NCBI RefSeq assembly: GCF_007989085.1
Contig: NZ_BJVJ01000001.1
Coordinates: 186,001 to 250,000, forward strand
Direction of reading: 5' to 3'
Length of the DNA stretch: 64,000 nt
From: Pseudonocardia sulfidoxydans NBRC 16205
Lineage (GTDB): Bacteria > Actinomycetota > Actinomycetes > Mycobacteriales > Pseudonocardiaceae
Both the position numbers and the translations under genes were made by a program. The notes under the pieces were generated by a model. It had not been told where the DNA came from, made no database searches, and saw only the letters and a program-made list of their open reading frames with translations. Positions 34,972-42,815 of the stretch are shown piece by piece. Position 1 is the first letter of the stretch; each line of letters opens with the position of its first letter.

Positions 34972-36201
34972 ATGACCACCATCGACTCGCAGCCGACCAC
35001 CACGCACCCCCACCGAGGCGTCCGGCAGGACATCCTCGACAACGTCGAGAAGATCCTTCCGGTCCTGGCCCGCAACGCCGACCGGACGGAGACCGAGCGC
35101 AAGCTCCCCGACGAGAGCTGGAACGCACTGATCGAGTCCGACGCCCTGCGGATCTGGCAGCCCCGCCGGTTCGGCGGCCAGGAGGCCAACTACCGGACCT
35201 ACGTCGACGTCACCGTCAAGGTCGCCGGCGCCTGCGGGTCGTCGGGATGGCTGTGCTTCATCCTCAACCACACCGACTGGCAGCTCGGTGGGATGAGCCT
35301 CGCCGCCCAGGAAGCGGTGTGGGGCAACGGGCTCGACGCGAAGATCCTCGGTCCGCTCTCACCCGCCCCCGGCGTGCAGGCGCGGCGGGTCGACGGCGGC
35401 ACCGTCGTCAGCGGCGAGTGGCCCTACTCCTCGGGCAGCGAGCGGGCGAAGTTCGCCCTGATCGGCTACCCCGTGGTCACCCCCGAGGGGATCCCGTACA
35501 TGGAGTGCGGCCTGATCTCCCTGGACGTCGTGTCCGAGATCAAGGACACCTGGTTCGTCGCGGGCATGGCCGGGACCAACAGCAACACCATCGTCGTCCC
35601 GGAGACGTTCATTCCCGACGAGCACCTGATCACGATGCCGGAGATGATCACGGGACAGTTCCGGACCCCGTTCACCGAGGAGCCGCTCTACCGTCAGGAC
35701 GTGGCGACGGTGTTCCACGTCGCGACCCTTCCGCCCGTGCTCGGTCTCGCGAAGGCCGCGTTCGACCTCACGCGCGAGAAGATCACCACGAAGAACCGGC
35801 CGCTGACCTACACGATGTACACCGACGCGACGAAGGCACCGAACATCCAGGCTGCCATGGCCGAAGCGGGTTGGTTGATCGACACCGCGCTCGAACAGAC
35901 ACGCGCGATCGCCGACGACCTCGACGCCCGGGCGGAGGCCGGCGTGCCGGTCGAGCCGGTCGAGCGGGCCCGGCACATCATGCAGATCGCGAAGGCGCAC
36001 CGCTCGTGCCGCACCGCGATGGACCTGGTCCTCGACGTCGGTGGCGCGGGTTCGTTCGCGTCCGGCAACCCGGTGCAGCGCATGTGGCGTGACATGTCGG
36101 TGGCGTCGCGCCACGGGCTGTCCGTCCCGGGTGTGAAGGAGGAGCTCTACGGTCGGGCTCTCCTGGGCGCCGACGAGCAGCAGATGACGCCGATCCGATG
36201 A
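34972..36201 (+). CDS. Acyl-CoA dehydrogenase-fold flavin monooxygenase (group D hydroxylase oxygenase component)
   Basis: A 409-residue protein of the acyl-CoA dehydrogenase superfamily most like the oxygenase parts of two-component phenol hydroxylases (HpaB/HsaA type) rather than dehydrogenases. Visible segments are WQPRRFGGQEANYRTYVDV, GSSGWLCFILNHTDW, VVSGEWPYSSGSERAKF (FMN/FAD region), GTNSNTIVVPETFIP and the C-terminal FASGNPVQRMWRDMSVASRHG, diagnostic for this group. The ATG at 34972 has GGAAAGG upstream. No flavin reductase gene is adjacent. It probably adds the hydroxyl group that makes the substrate ready for the dioxygenase. Confidence 0.88.
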   Translation: MTTIDSQPTTTHPHRGVRQDILDNVEKILPVLARNADRTETERKLPDESWNALIESDALRIWQPRRFGGQEANYRTYVDVTVKVAGACGSSGWLCFILNHTDWQLGGMSLAAQEAVWGNGLDAKILGPLSPAPGVQARRVDGGTVVSGEWPYSSGSERAKFALIGYPVVTPEGIPYMECGLISLDVVSEIKDTWFVAGMAGTNSNTIVVPETFIPDEHLITMPEMITGQFRTPFTEEPLYRQDVATVFHVATLPPVLGLAKAAFDLTREKITTKNRPLTYTMYTDATKAPNIQAAMAEAGWLIDTALEQTRAIADDLDARAEAGVPVEPVERARHIMQIAKAHRSCRTAMDLVLDVGGAGSFASGNPVQRMWRDMSVASRHGLSVPGVKEELYGRALLGADEQQMTPIR

Positions 36202-36221
36202 CCCCGACAGGAGATGCACAG

Positions 36222-36986
36222 ATGAGTACAGGACCGCGCGTTGTCGGAACCGGCCCGAACCGGGTGCTCGCCTTCCACGGATGGTTCGGGTCGTCGGCCG
36301 GCTGGGGGCACTTTCCCGAGTACGTGGACCAGGAACAGTTCAGCTACGCGTTCCTGGACTGCCGCGGGTACGGCCGTCGCAAGGACGTCACCGGCGAGTA
36401 CACGATGGAGGAGATCAGCGCCGACGCCCTCGCCGCGGCCGACGCGCTCGGCTGGGACACGTTCCACCTGCTCGGGCACTCGATGGGCGCGTTCGCGATG
36501 CAGCACCTGCTCGTCGCCGCCCCGGAACGGGTGCAGAAGCTGTACTCGCTCAGCGGCGTCCCCGCCACCGGCGGGCAGCTCGACGACCAGGTACTGGGCA
36601 TGTTCAGCGCGGCGCCGCAGAGCCTCGAGGCCCGCATCGGGCTGACACACTTCGCCACCGGCTCCCGGCTGCCCGACTCCTTCGCCGCCCGCATCGCCAC
36701 CGAGTCGCAGGCGAACTCGACCGTCGAGGCCTTCGCCGGGCACCTGCTGCCGTGGGCCCGGGGCACGGACATCTCCGAGCAGGTGCGCGGGCTGAAGCAC
36801 CCGGTGAAGGCCCTCGTCGGCGAGTACGACCCGGCGCTCACCGAGGAGGTCTCGCGGGCGACCTGGCTGGAGTTCTTCCCCGACTGCGAGATCGGGACGA
36901 TCCCGAACACCGGTCACTACGCGATGTACGAGGCGCCGGCCTGGCTCGCCGCGTCGGTGGAGGAGTTCTTCCTGCGGCGCGTCTGA
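36222..36986 (+). CDS. Alpha/beta hydrolase
   Basis: A 254-residue classical alpha/beta hydrolase. It has the oxyanion motif FHGWFGSSAGW, nucleophile elbow GHSMGAFAM (about residue 90), acid Asp in VGEYDPALT and histidine in PNTGHYAMYEAP. The ATG at 36222 is preferred because AGGAG lies 8 bases before it. An upstream in-frame ATG at 36198 overlaps the preceding stop and is possible. It is the last plus-strand gene of the aromatic operon and could hydrolyse an ester, lactone or the ring-fission product. It converges with the citryl-CoA-lyase-like gene. Confidence 0.9.
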   Translation: MSTGPRVVGTGPNRVLAFHGWFGSSAGWGHFPEYVDQEQFSYAFLDCRGYGRRKDVTGEYTMEEISADALAAADALGWDTFHLLGHSMGAFAMQHLLVAAPERVQKLYSLSGVPATGGQLDDQVLGMFSAAPQSLEARIGLTHFATGSRLPDSFAARIATESQANSTVEAFAGHLLPWARGTDISEQVRGLKHPVKALVGEYDPALTEEVSRATWLEFFPDCEIGTIPNTGHYAMYEAPAWLAASVEEFFLRRV

Positions 36987-36996
36987 CACCGGGCCG

Positions 36997-37794
36997 TCAC
37001 GGGCGGAGGTGGCGGGTGGCGGAGTCGTCGGTGGTGCGCCAGATGGTGTTGGCCATCGGCTCGGCGAGCTCCTCGCGCAGGTGCCCGACGAGGCCGACGG
37101 TCCGGGCGATGACGCCGAGGCCACGGGCGATGCGCCAGTCGACCCCCAGCAGCACGACGCTCGCCCCGATCGCGCCGGTGATGTTGGGGGGCAGCGACCG
37201 GCCCGAGGCCTCGGAGGCGGCGGCGGACACGGCACGCAGGAGGCGACCGGGGACGCTCGGGAAGCCCAGGGACGTCGCGAGGTCGAGGAGGGCCTCGGCG
37301 CGGGGGTCGACGGGCTTGTGGATCGGGTGCCCGACGCCGGGGACGTGTTCGCGGCGCGACCGGAAGCCGTCGACGATTCGTGCCGCCTCGGCGGCGATCG
37401 CGTCGTCGTCGGCGTCCGCGCCCAACGACGACGCACCGGCGGCTAGGTACTGCGCGGAACCCTCGATGGTGCCGACGAACCGGCTGCCCAGGCCGAGCAG
37501 CCCGGCGGCGACGGCGCTCTGCAGGGACTCGGGCGCGCCGAGGTAGGTGAGCCGCGTCGCCAGGGCGTTGGGGGTGATGCCGTGCTCGACGAGGCTGACG
37601 AGCGCGGCGTTGAACAGGGCCGCCTCGGCGTCGGCCGGCATCCGCTCGGTGAGCAGCAGGAACGCGAAGGCGCCGAGGTCGACCTTGCCGATGAGGTCGG
37701 TGCAGAGGTCGCGGCCGAGGACGGTCACGGAGGTCTCGTCGCTCCAGCAGATGTCGCTGCGGACGTCGAGGGCGGGGGCGGGGGCGTCAGTCAT
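36997..37794 (-). CDS. Citryl-CoA lyase / citrate synthase-like protein
   Basis: A 265-residue protein of the citrate synthase superfamily but much shorter than citrate synthase (about 370-430), matching the citryl-CoA lyase type. Active-site-like segments are GVGHPIHKPVDPRAEALLD with the catalytic His, and GAIGASVVLLGVDWRIARGLGVIARTVGLVGHLREE with the C-terminal Arg/His. The start at 37794 overlaps the end of the acyl-CoA ligase gene by 8 bases, so the two are co-translated. The pair suggests a ligase that makes the CoA ester of a citrate- or malate-like acid and a lyase that splits it to acetyl-CoA and a keto acid. Confidence 0.85.
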   Translation of the reverse strand: MTDAPAPALDVRSDICWSDETSVTVLGRDLCTDLIGKVDLGAFAFLLLTERMPADAEAALFNAALVSLVEHGITPNALATRLTYLGAPESLQSAVAAGLLGLGSRFVGTIEGSAQYLAAGASSLGADADDDAIAAEAARIVDGFRSRREHVPGVGHPIHKPVDPRAEALLDLATSLGFPSVPGRLLRAVSAAASEASGRSLPPNITGAIGASVVLLGVDWRIARGLGVIARTVGLVGHLREELAEPMANTIWRTTDDSATRHLRP

Positions 37795-39337
37795 CGGTGC
37801 TGTCCTTTACGTGAGAGGGCTTCTCGTCGGTGAGGAGCTTCTCCAGCTCGTGGCGCAGGATCTTGCCGAAGGCGTTGCGGGGCATGGACTCCGTCGTGAC
37901 GAAGTGGATCTCCTTGGGGGTCTTGAAGCCGGGGAGCTGCGCGCGGCAGGCCGCGATCAGCTCGGCCTGCGGCACGGATCCGGCGGTGTGGACGACGAAG
38001 GCGACGGGGACCTCGCCCCAGCGGTCGTCGGGGCGGCGGACGACACCGGCCTCGAGCACGCCCGGCGTCTGCAGCAGGACACGTTCGATCTCGGCGGGGT
38101 AGACGTTCTCGCCGCCACTCTTGATCATGTACTTGACGCGGTCGACGAACGAGAGGGTGCCATCGGGGTGCCGCAGCAGGACGTCGCCCAGGTGGAACCA
38201 GCCGTCGCGGAAGTCGGCGAGGTTGGTCGCCTCGTTGTCCCAGTACCCGCTGAACAGGGTGGGGCCGCGCATCGCGACCTCCCCCGGTTCGCCGTCGGGG
38301 ACGTCGCGGCCGTCGGGGGCGACCAGCCGGACCTCGCAGTAGGCGCTCTGCTCCTTGGCGAACCCGGTCGGTTCGACCCCGACCGGGATGACGCCGGCCG
38401 AGCAGGGCGGGCAGCCGGTCTCGGTGGCGCCGAAGGTGTTGGCGTAGGGGGCGTCGAGCAGCGTCGTGAGCGCGGCGATCTCGACGGGCCGCACCAGGTC
38501 GGGCATCACGCCGCACACCGTCACACCAGCGGGGCGGATCCCGTTGTCGCGCAGAGCGTCGGCGAGCCGGCCGACGGTCCCGGGCATGACGAGGAGCCAG
38601 CCGATGCGCTCGTGGGCGATGACGTCGAGGAGGGTGTCGACGTCGAACCCGTCGACGACGACGACCTTCCCGCCAGACATCAGCGTGGACAGCGAGTTGT
38701 CCAGCGCACCCATGTGGTGCAGGGGCGACCAGGCGACGAACGCGTCGCCGGCGGCGATGCCCAGCTCGGCGCGGGTGGCCATGGAGCGGGCGATCTCCGC
38801 GCGGTGGCTGATGCACGCGCCCTTGGGCGTCCCCGTGGTGCCGCTCGTGTAGAGGATGACGACGAGGTCCTCGGCCCCTGCCGCGTTCGGCTCCTCCCGT
38901 TCAGTGGCAGCCGTGAGGTCAGCCTCGAAGGCCGGGCCCAGGACGAGCACCGGTTCGGGACGACCCTCGACCGTGTGCCGCGACGACCGGATCGTCACCC
39001 TGGGGGCGACCAGGTCCAGGCAGGCGTCGATCTCCGCGGCCGTGGCGCGGGTGCTCGCGGTGGCGACGACGGCGCCGAGGCGGGATGCGGCCAGGATGAT
39101 CTCCAGGTACTCGGGGCGGTTCTCCGAGACCAGGCCGATCCGGTCGCCGTGGCGCACCCCGGCGCGGTCGAGAACCGTTGCGAGCCTGCGGGTCCGCTCC
39201 CCCAGCGCCCGGTAGGTGACCTGCCGGGAGCCGGACTGCAGCGCGACGCGGTCGGGATGCGTCCGGGCGCGGGCGTCGACGAGGTCGACCACGGAACTGC
39301 CCGCGGCGGCCCGGACGAGCGACTGCGCGTCGGTCAC
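37787..39337 (-). CDS. Acyl-CoA synthetase (AMP-forming ligase)
   Basis: A 516-residue ANL ligase. It has the P-loop VVILYTSGTTGTPKGACISH, NTFGATETG (A5), FRDGWFHLGDVLLRHPDG and FVDRVKYMIKSGGENVYPAEIE (A7/A8), and NAFGKILRHEL with the A10 lysine. The GTG at 39337 overlaps the stop of the transporter gene (GTGA). It is placed between a carboxylate transporter and a citryl-CoA lyase-like gene, so it probably activates either the imported acid or an aliphatic ring-cleavage product. Start codon and family are firm; the substrate is open. Confidence 0.92.
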   Translation of the reverse strand: MTDAQSLVRAAAGSSVVDLVDARARTHPDRVALQSGSRQVTYRALGERTRRLATVLDRAGVRHGDRIGLVSENRPEYLEIILAASRLGAVVATASTRATAAEIDACLDLVAPRVTIRSSRHTVEGRPEPVLVLGPAFEADLTAATEREEPNAAGAEDLVVILYTSGTTGTPKGACISHRAEIARSMATRAELGIAAGDAFVAWSPLHHMGALDNSLSTLMSGGKVVVVDGFDVDTLLDVIAHERIGWLLVMPGTVGRLADALRDNGIRPAGVTVCGVMPDLVRPVEIAALTTLLDAPYANTFGATETGCPPCSAGVIPVGVEPTGFAKEQSAYCEVRLVAPDGRDVPDGEPGEVAMRGPTLFSGYWDNEATNLADFRDGWFHLGDVLLRHPDGTLSFVDRVKYMIKSGGENVYPAEIERVLLQTPGVLEAGVVRRPDDRWGEVPVAFVVHTAGSVPQAELIAACRAQLPGFKTPKEIHFVTTESMPRNAFGKILRHELEKLLTDEKPSHVKDSTDD

Positions 39338-40659
39338 CGGGCCACCTCCGCGGCGTCGTCGGGGTGCACGACGCTCCCGGAACCGGCAGCGGGCGGGCGC
39401 GCCATGAACACCCCGACGAGGCCGATCAGGCTGGTGAACACCATCCAGCCCGCGATGCCCCACGGCGCTCCCCCGGCCCAGCCCAGCAGCGCGGCGGCGA
39501 TGAGCGGGGCGAGACCGCCGCCGATCGCGGTGCCACCCTCGCGTCCGATGGACACGGCACTCATCCGGCTCTTCGTGCCGAACATGGCGGTGAAGTAGGC
39601 GGGCTGGATCGCGTCGGAGGCCGCGGAGCCACCGGCGATGCCGACCGTCACGGCGATCACGACGAGCGCCATGCTGCGCGAGTCGACGAGCAGGAAGAAC
39701 GGGAACGCGAAGACGGCCTGCACGACCAACGCCGCGATCATGACCCGGCGGAACCCGAGCCGGTCGCCGAGGTGGCCGTAGAGCGGGGCGAGCACGCAGG
39801 CGACGGCGGCGCCGACGACGGTCGCGGCCAGCACGGACGAGCGCGGCAGGTCGAGGGTCGTCGTCGCGTAGGTGAGGACGAAGACCGAGACGATGTTGAA
39901 CGTCGCGTTCTGGCCGACGCGCATCAAGAAGATCGCGACGACGTTGCGCGGGCGGCGCAGGGCCTCGACGATGGGCGCTTTCTCCCGGCCCTCGCGCTCG
40001 GTGAGCTGCGAGAACTCCGTGGTCTCGGTCAGGCCCCGCCGGATCCAGAGTGCGACGCCGATGAGCACGATGCTGATGAGGAACGGGACACGCCAGCCCC
40101 AGCCGAGCAGGGCGTCGTCGGTCAGCACGGCGGAGAGTCCGGTGTAGACGAACGAGCCGAGGATGAGGCCCGCGAACACCGCGCTGGACAGGAACGCGCC
40201 GAAGAAGCCGGGGCGCCTGCTGCCGTTCTCCTTGGTCATCAGGGCCGCGCCGCCCCATTCGCCGCCGGTGCCGAGGCCCTGCAGGACCCGCAGGACCACC
40301 AGCAGGATGGGGGCGGCGACGCCGATCTGGGAGTAGGTCGGCAGCAGGCCGACACCGACGGTCGCGACGGCCATCAGGACCAGCGTCGAGATCAGGACGG
40401 TCTTGCGACCGAACCGGTCACCGAGGTGTCCGAAGAGGAACCCCCCGAGGGGGCGGGCGGCGAACCCGGTCGCGAACGTCGCGAACGACAGCAACGTGGC
40501 GGTGGCGGGATCGTCCGCGGGGAAGAACAGCGTGGGGAAGATCAGTGCTGCGGCGGTGCCGTAGAGGAAGAAGTCGTACCACTCGATCACCGTGCCGATC
40601 GAGACGGCGATGGTGATCCGGCGTGTGGTGACGGGTGGTCTGCTCGAATGCTCCTGCAC
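39334..40659 (-). CDS. MFS transporter of the metabolite:H+ symporter (MHS) family
   Basis: A 441-residue, 12-helix transporter. The MHS signatures are IEWYDFFLYGTAAAL in helix 1, the loop motif GHLGDRFGRKTVL between helices 2 and 3, LQGLGTGGEWGGAAL in helix 4, and a repeat of the loop motif GHLGDRLGFRRVM in the second half. MHS carriers take up aromatic and aliphatic carboxylates with protons (shikimate, ketoglutarate, benzoate relatives). GTG 40659 is preceded by GGAGG. It heads the minus-strand half of the cluster and is divergent from an IclR gene; its substrate is probably the aromatic acid degraded here. Confidence 0.92.
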   Translation of the reverse strand: MQEHSSRPPVTTRRITIAVSIGTVIEWYDFFLYGTAAALIFPTLFFPADDPATATLLSFATFATGFAARPLGGFLFGHLGDRFGRKTVLISTLVLMAVATVGVGLLPTYSQIGVAAPILLVVLRVLQGLGTGGEWGGAALMTKENGSRRPGFFGAFLSSAVFAGLILGSFVYTGLSAVLTDDALLGWGWRVPFLISIVLIGVALWIRRGLTETTEFSQLTEREGREKAPIVEALRRPRNVVAIFLMRVGQNATFNIVSVFVLTYATTTLDLPRSSVLAATVVGAAVACVLAPLYGHLGDRLGFRRVMIAALVVQAVFAFPFFLLVDSRSMALVVIAVTVGIAGGSAASDAIQPAYFTAMFGTKSRMSAVSIGREGGTAIGGGLAPLIAAALLGWAGGAPWGIAGWMVFTSLIGLVGVFMARPPAAGSGSVVHPDDAAEVAR

Positions 40660-40678
40660 GGCGCCTCCTCGTCGAGAC

Positions 40679-40720
40679 TTGACAATGTTTCGCTGAGCGA
40701 AGAAGATTTCGCTGGCCGAA
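40679..40720. promoter_or_regulatory. Divergent promoter with two near-identical IclR-type boxes
   Basis: A perfect -35 TTGACA (40679-40684) with a 17-base spacer to GAAGAT (40702-40707) would drive iclR on the plus strand. Overlapping it are TTTCGCTGAGCGAA (40688-40701) and TTTCGCTGGCCGAA (40707-40720), start-to-start 19 bases. The first contains a perfect TTCGCT-G-AGCGAA palindrome; the second keeps the outer TTCG/CGAA. Two boxes about two helical turns apart fit a tetrameric IclR binding its own promoter. Confidence 0.65.
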
Positions 40721-40746
40721 CAGCAGCGTGCGACGAGGAGGCGCGA

Positions 40747-41565
40747 GTGTCAACCCCGAGTCCTGCCGTGCCACCCGACAAGGAGCAGTTCGTCAGCGCG
40801 CTCGCGCGGGGGATCGCCGTGCTCCGCGCCTTCGGGCCCGGCACCCCGGAGCTGACGTTGAGCCAGGTCGCGGCGTCGACCGAACTGAGCCCCGCCGTCG
40901 CCAGACGGTTCCTGCTCACGCTGGTGCAGCTCGGGTACCTCCGCCAGATCGACCGGAAGTTCGTCCTCACCCCGAAGGTCATGGAGATCGGCGCGAGCTA
41001 CCCCGACTCGATGAACCTGGCAGAGGTCGCGCAGCCGTACCTGCAGTCGGTGCGCGACGAGACGGGCGACAGCGTCTCGCTCACGACCCTGTCCGGCGAC
41101 GACATCATCCATCTCGCCCACGTGCAGACGGAGCGGTTGCTGCGCTTCGCCGTCACCCCGGGCACGCACGTCTCCGCCTACGTCTCCGCCAGTGGCCGGG
41201 CGATGCTCGCGTTCCTGCCCCAGGACCAGCTCGACGAGTACCTCGCCGGGCTCGCCGTCGAGCAGCGCACGCCCTACACCGTCACGACGAAGGACGAGCT
41301 GCGCGAACGGCTCGCCGACGTGCGCCGGAAGGGCTACGCGCTGGTCGTCGACGAGCTCGACATGGGGATCACCGTCATCGGCGTGCCGATCCTGATCGCC
41401 GGGCTGCCGCTCGCCGGGGTCAGCTGCGCCGCGGCGTCGGGCACGCGCTCACCCGAGGAGTTCGCCGCCACCCGACTGCCGCTGCTCCAGTACGCGGCGG
41501 GCCTGCTGAAGAAGCAGATCGAACGCTCCCCCGCGCTGGTCCACTCTCTCGAGCCCGTCCGCTGA
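40747..41565 (+). CDS. IclR-family transcriptional regulator (PcaR/PobR-like)
   Basis: A 272-residue IclR protein with HTH at about 20-85 (FVSALARGIAVLRAF, LTLSQVAASTELSPAVARRFLLTLVQLGYL, FVLTPKVMEIG) and an effector domain containing HVSAYVSASGRAMLAFLP and YALVVDELDMGITVIGVPI. The wording of the HTH start and the S-A-S-G-R-A-M-L-A motif are typical of the PcaR/PobR/CatR group that controls beta-ketoadipate genes. GTG 40747 follows GAGGAGG. Likely targets are its own promoter and the divergent MHS-ligase-lyase operon. Confidence 0.92.
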   Translation: MSTPSPAVPPDKEQFVSALARGIAVLRAFGPGTPELTLSQVAASTELSPAVARRFLLTLVQLGYLRQIDRKFVLTPKVMEIGASYPDSMNLAEVAQPYLQSVRDETGDSVSLTTLSGDDIIHLAHVQTERLLRFAVTPGTHVSAYVSASGRAMLAFLPQDQLDEYLAGLAVEQRTPYTVTTKDELRERLADVRRKGYALVVDELDMGITVIGVPILIAGLPLAGVSCAAASGTRSPEEFAATRLPLLQYAAGLLKKQIERSPALVHSLEPVR

Positions 41566-41566
41566 C

Positions 41567-41583
41567 GGGTCGCGCGTCGACCC
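41567..41583. terminator. Short hairpin between convergent genes
   Basis: GGGTCG (41567-41572) pairs with CGACCC (41578-41583) around a 5-base loop, in the 20-base gap between iclR (plus) and a hydrolase gene (minus). It may serve as a weak bidirectional terminator. Confidence 0.35.
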
Positions 41584-41585
41584 GG

Positions 41586-42275
41586 TCACCCCGCGACCGA
41601 CGCCAGCTCCTCGCGCAGCAGCGCTGCGAGGTCCTCCGGGTGGGACAGGAACGGCGAGTGCGCCGACGCCATCCGCACCACCCGGTCGGCGCGCTCCGCC
41701 AGCCGTTCCTGGGCCCGCGGGGCGAGAGCGGCGTCGTTCTCGCACACGATGTAGGTGCTGGGGACGTTCTTCCAGGCCGCCGCGGTGAGCGGGACGGTAT
41801 AGGCCGCGAGCGACTGGTGCTGCAGCCGGGCGACCGCGGCCTCGCAGACGGCGGGGGCGACGTCGCCGAAGAGGAACTGCTCCGGGTGGCGGGCGTCGAG
41901 ATATCCCCGGTCCTCGTGGACGTCCCACCACGACGGCCACTGCCCGCGCACGCTCCCGGCGACCGTGTGCCCGACGTCCATCATCATCGCGGTGAGGTAC
42001 ACGAGGCGGGCGACGCCGTCGGCCCCGTCCAGGCCTTCGGTGATCGGGACGCCACCGTAGGAGTGCCCGACCACCACGACGGGCCGGCCCGCCGCGGCGA
42101 CGGCCGCGCGGACCACGGCGACGTCGTCGTCGAGAGTCCCCAGGGACGCCGGGTCGGGGCCCGAGGAGGGCAGGTCGACGGCGATCGTCTCGACGTCGGG
42201 CAGCTCGGTGCGCAACGAGTCCCACGCCCACGCGCCGTGCCAGGCGCCGTGGACGAGGACGAGGGCGGCGGTCAT
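41586..42275 (-). CDS. Alpha/beta hydrolase (salicylate esterase/AB-hydrolase_6 type)
   Basis: A 229-residue small hydrolase. It has LVLVHGAWHGAWAWD at the N-terminus (oxyanion HG), nucleophile VVVGHSYGGVPI, acid Asp in IVCENDAAL and histidine in ASAHSPFLSHPE. This pattern matches the methyl-esterase-like branch often annotated as alpha/beta fold hydrolase. ATG 42275 follows GGAGACTCG and overlaps the stop of a 25-codon ORF upstream (ATGA). It ends the Tm-1/TIM-barrel operon. Substrate unknown. Confidence 0.88.
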   Translation of the reverse strand: MTAALVLVHGAWHGAWAWDSLRTELPDVETIAVDLPSSGPDPASLGTLDDDVAVVRAAVAAAGRPVVVVGHSYGGVPITEGLDGADGVARLVYLTAMMMDVGHTVAGSVRGQWPSWWDVHEDRGYLDARHPEQFLFGDVAPAVCEAAVARLQHQSLAAYTVPLTAAAWKNVPSTYIVCENDAALAPRAQERLAERADRVVRMASAHSPFLSHPEDLAALLREELASVAG

Positions 42276-42349
42276 CGAGTCTCCAGGTAGGTGGCGGCGA
42301 GGCGTTTCGGGGCGCGGACGAACCGGCGGACGTCGTCCCGGGAGGCCAT
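42272..42349 (-). CDS. 25-residue basic micro-ORF coupled to both neighbours
   Basis: An ATG at 42349 shares a base with the stop of the DUF5709 gene (TGATG), and its own TGA overlaps the ATG of the hydrolase gene (ATGA). The peptide begins MASRDDVRRFVRAPKR and ends LAATYLETR; it is basic and could form an amphipathic helix. It exactly fills the gap between two genes with stop-start overlaps at both ends. It may be a real small protein or just a coupling leader that raises hydrolase translation. A GGAG (in the hydrolase's ribosome-binding site) lies inside it. It is too short for usual gene finders. Confidence 0.45.
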   Translation of the reverse strand: MASRDDVRRFVRAPKRLAATYLETR

Positions 42350-42783
42350 CAGCGGTCGTCGTCGATGACGTGCACGGCCGCCTCCTCCGCCGACGCGCCG
42401 GCACCGTCGATGCCGGCGTCGACGGCCCAGTTCTCGTCGTCGGTCACGAGGGGGTCCTCGTCGCGTTGCACGAGCCGACCGGCGCGACGGCCGCCCACCT
42501 CGTCGGTGGCGAGCAGCTCGCCGTCGGTGTCGGAGGCGTCGCCGAGGCCGTCGCCCTCGTCGGCGTCGGAGAAGGCGGGGTCGGGCAGCTCCCGGGCGAG
42601 GCGGTGGTCGAGGTCCTCGTGCTCGGCGGCCTCGCGTGCCGTCTCGCCGTAGTCACCCGCCGCCCACGGCCGCTCCGGGGGCGAGTAGCCCTCGTCGAGC
42701 ACGTCGACGACACCGCGGTCCTCGAGCGTGTCCTCCGGTTCGAGCTGCGCGTACTGGTCGAGGTCGTCGTCCTCGTCACCCAT
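42349..42783 (-). CDS. DUF5709 domain protein
   Basis: A 144-residue, very acidic protein (MGDEDDDLDQYAQLEPEDTLEDRG start). It has the DUF5709 features: D-x-L-D-E-G-Y-S-P-P-E-R-P-W around residue 30, ETAREAAEHEDLDHRLARELPD, and a C-terminal segment with repeated Asp/Glu-Gly. It is mostly disordered and cytoplasmic. ATG 42783 has no clear ribosome-binding site. DUF5709 proteins are widespread in actinobacteria; their function is not known. It is followed by the 25-codon ORF with a one-base overlap. Confidence 0.85.
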   Translation of the reverse strand: MGDEDDDLDQYAQLEPEDTLEDRGVVDVLDEGYSPPERPWAAGDYGETAREAAEHEDLDHRLARELPDPAFSDADEGDGLGDASDTDGELLATDEVGGRRAGRLVQRDEDPLVTDDENWAVDAGIDGAGASAEEAAVHVIDDDR

Positions 42784-42815
42784 GCGAGACACCCATGCGG
42801 ACACCCTGGCAGAAG

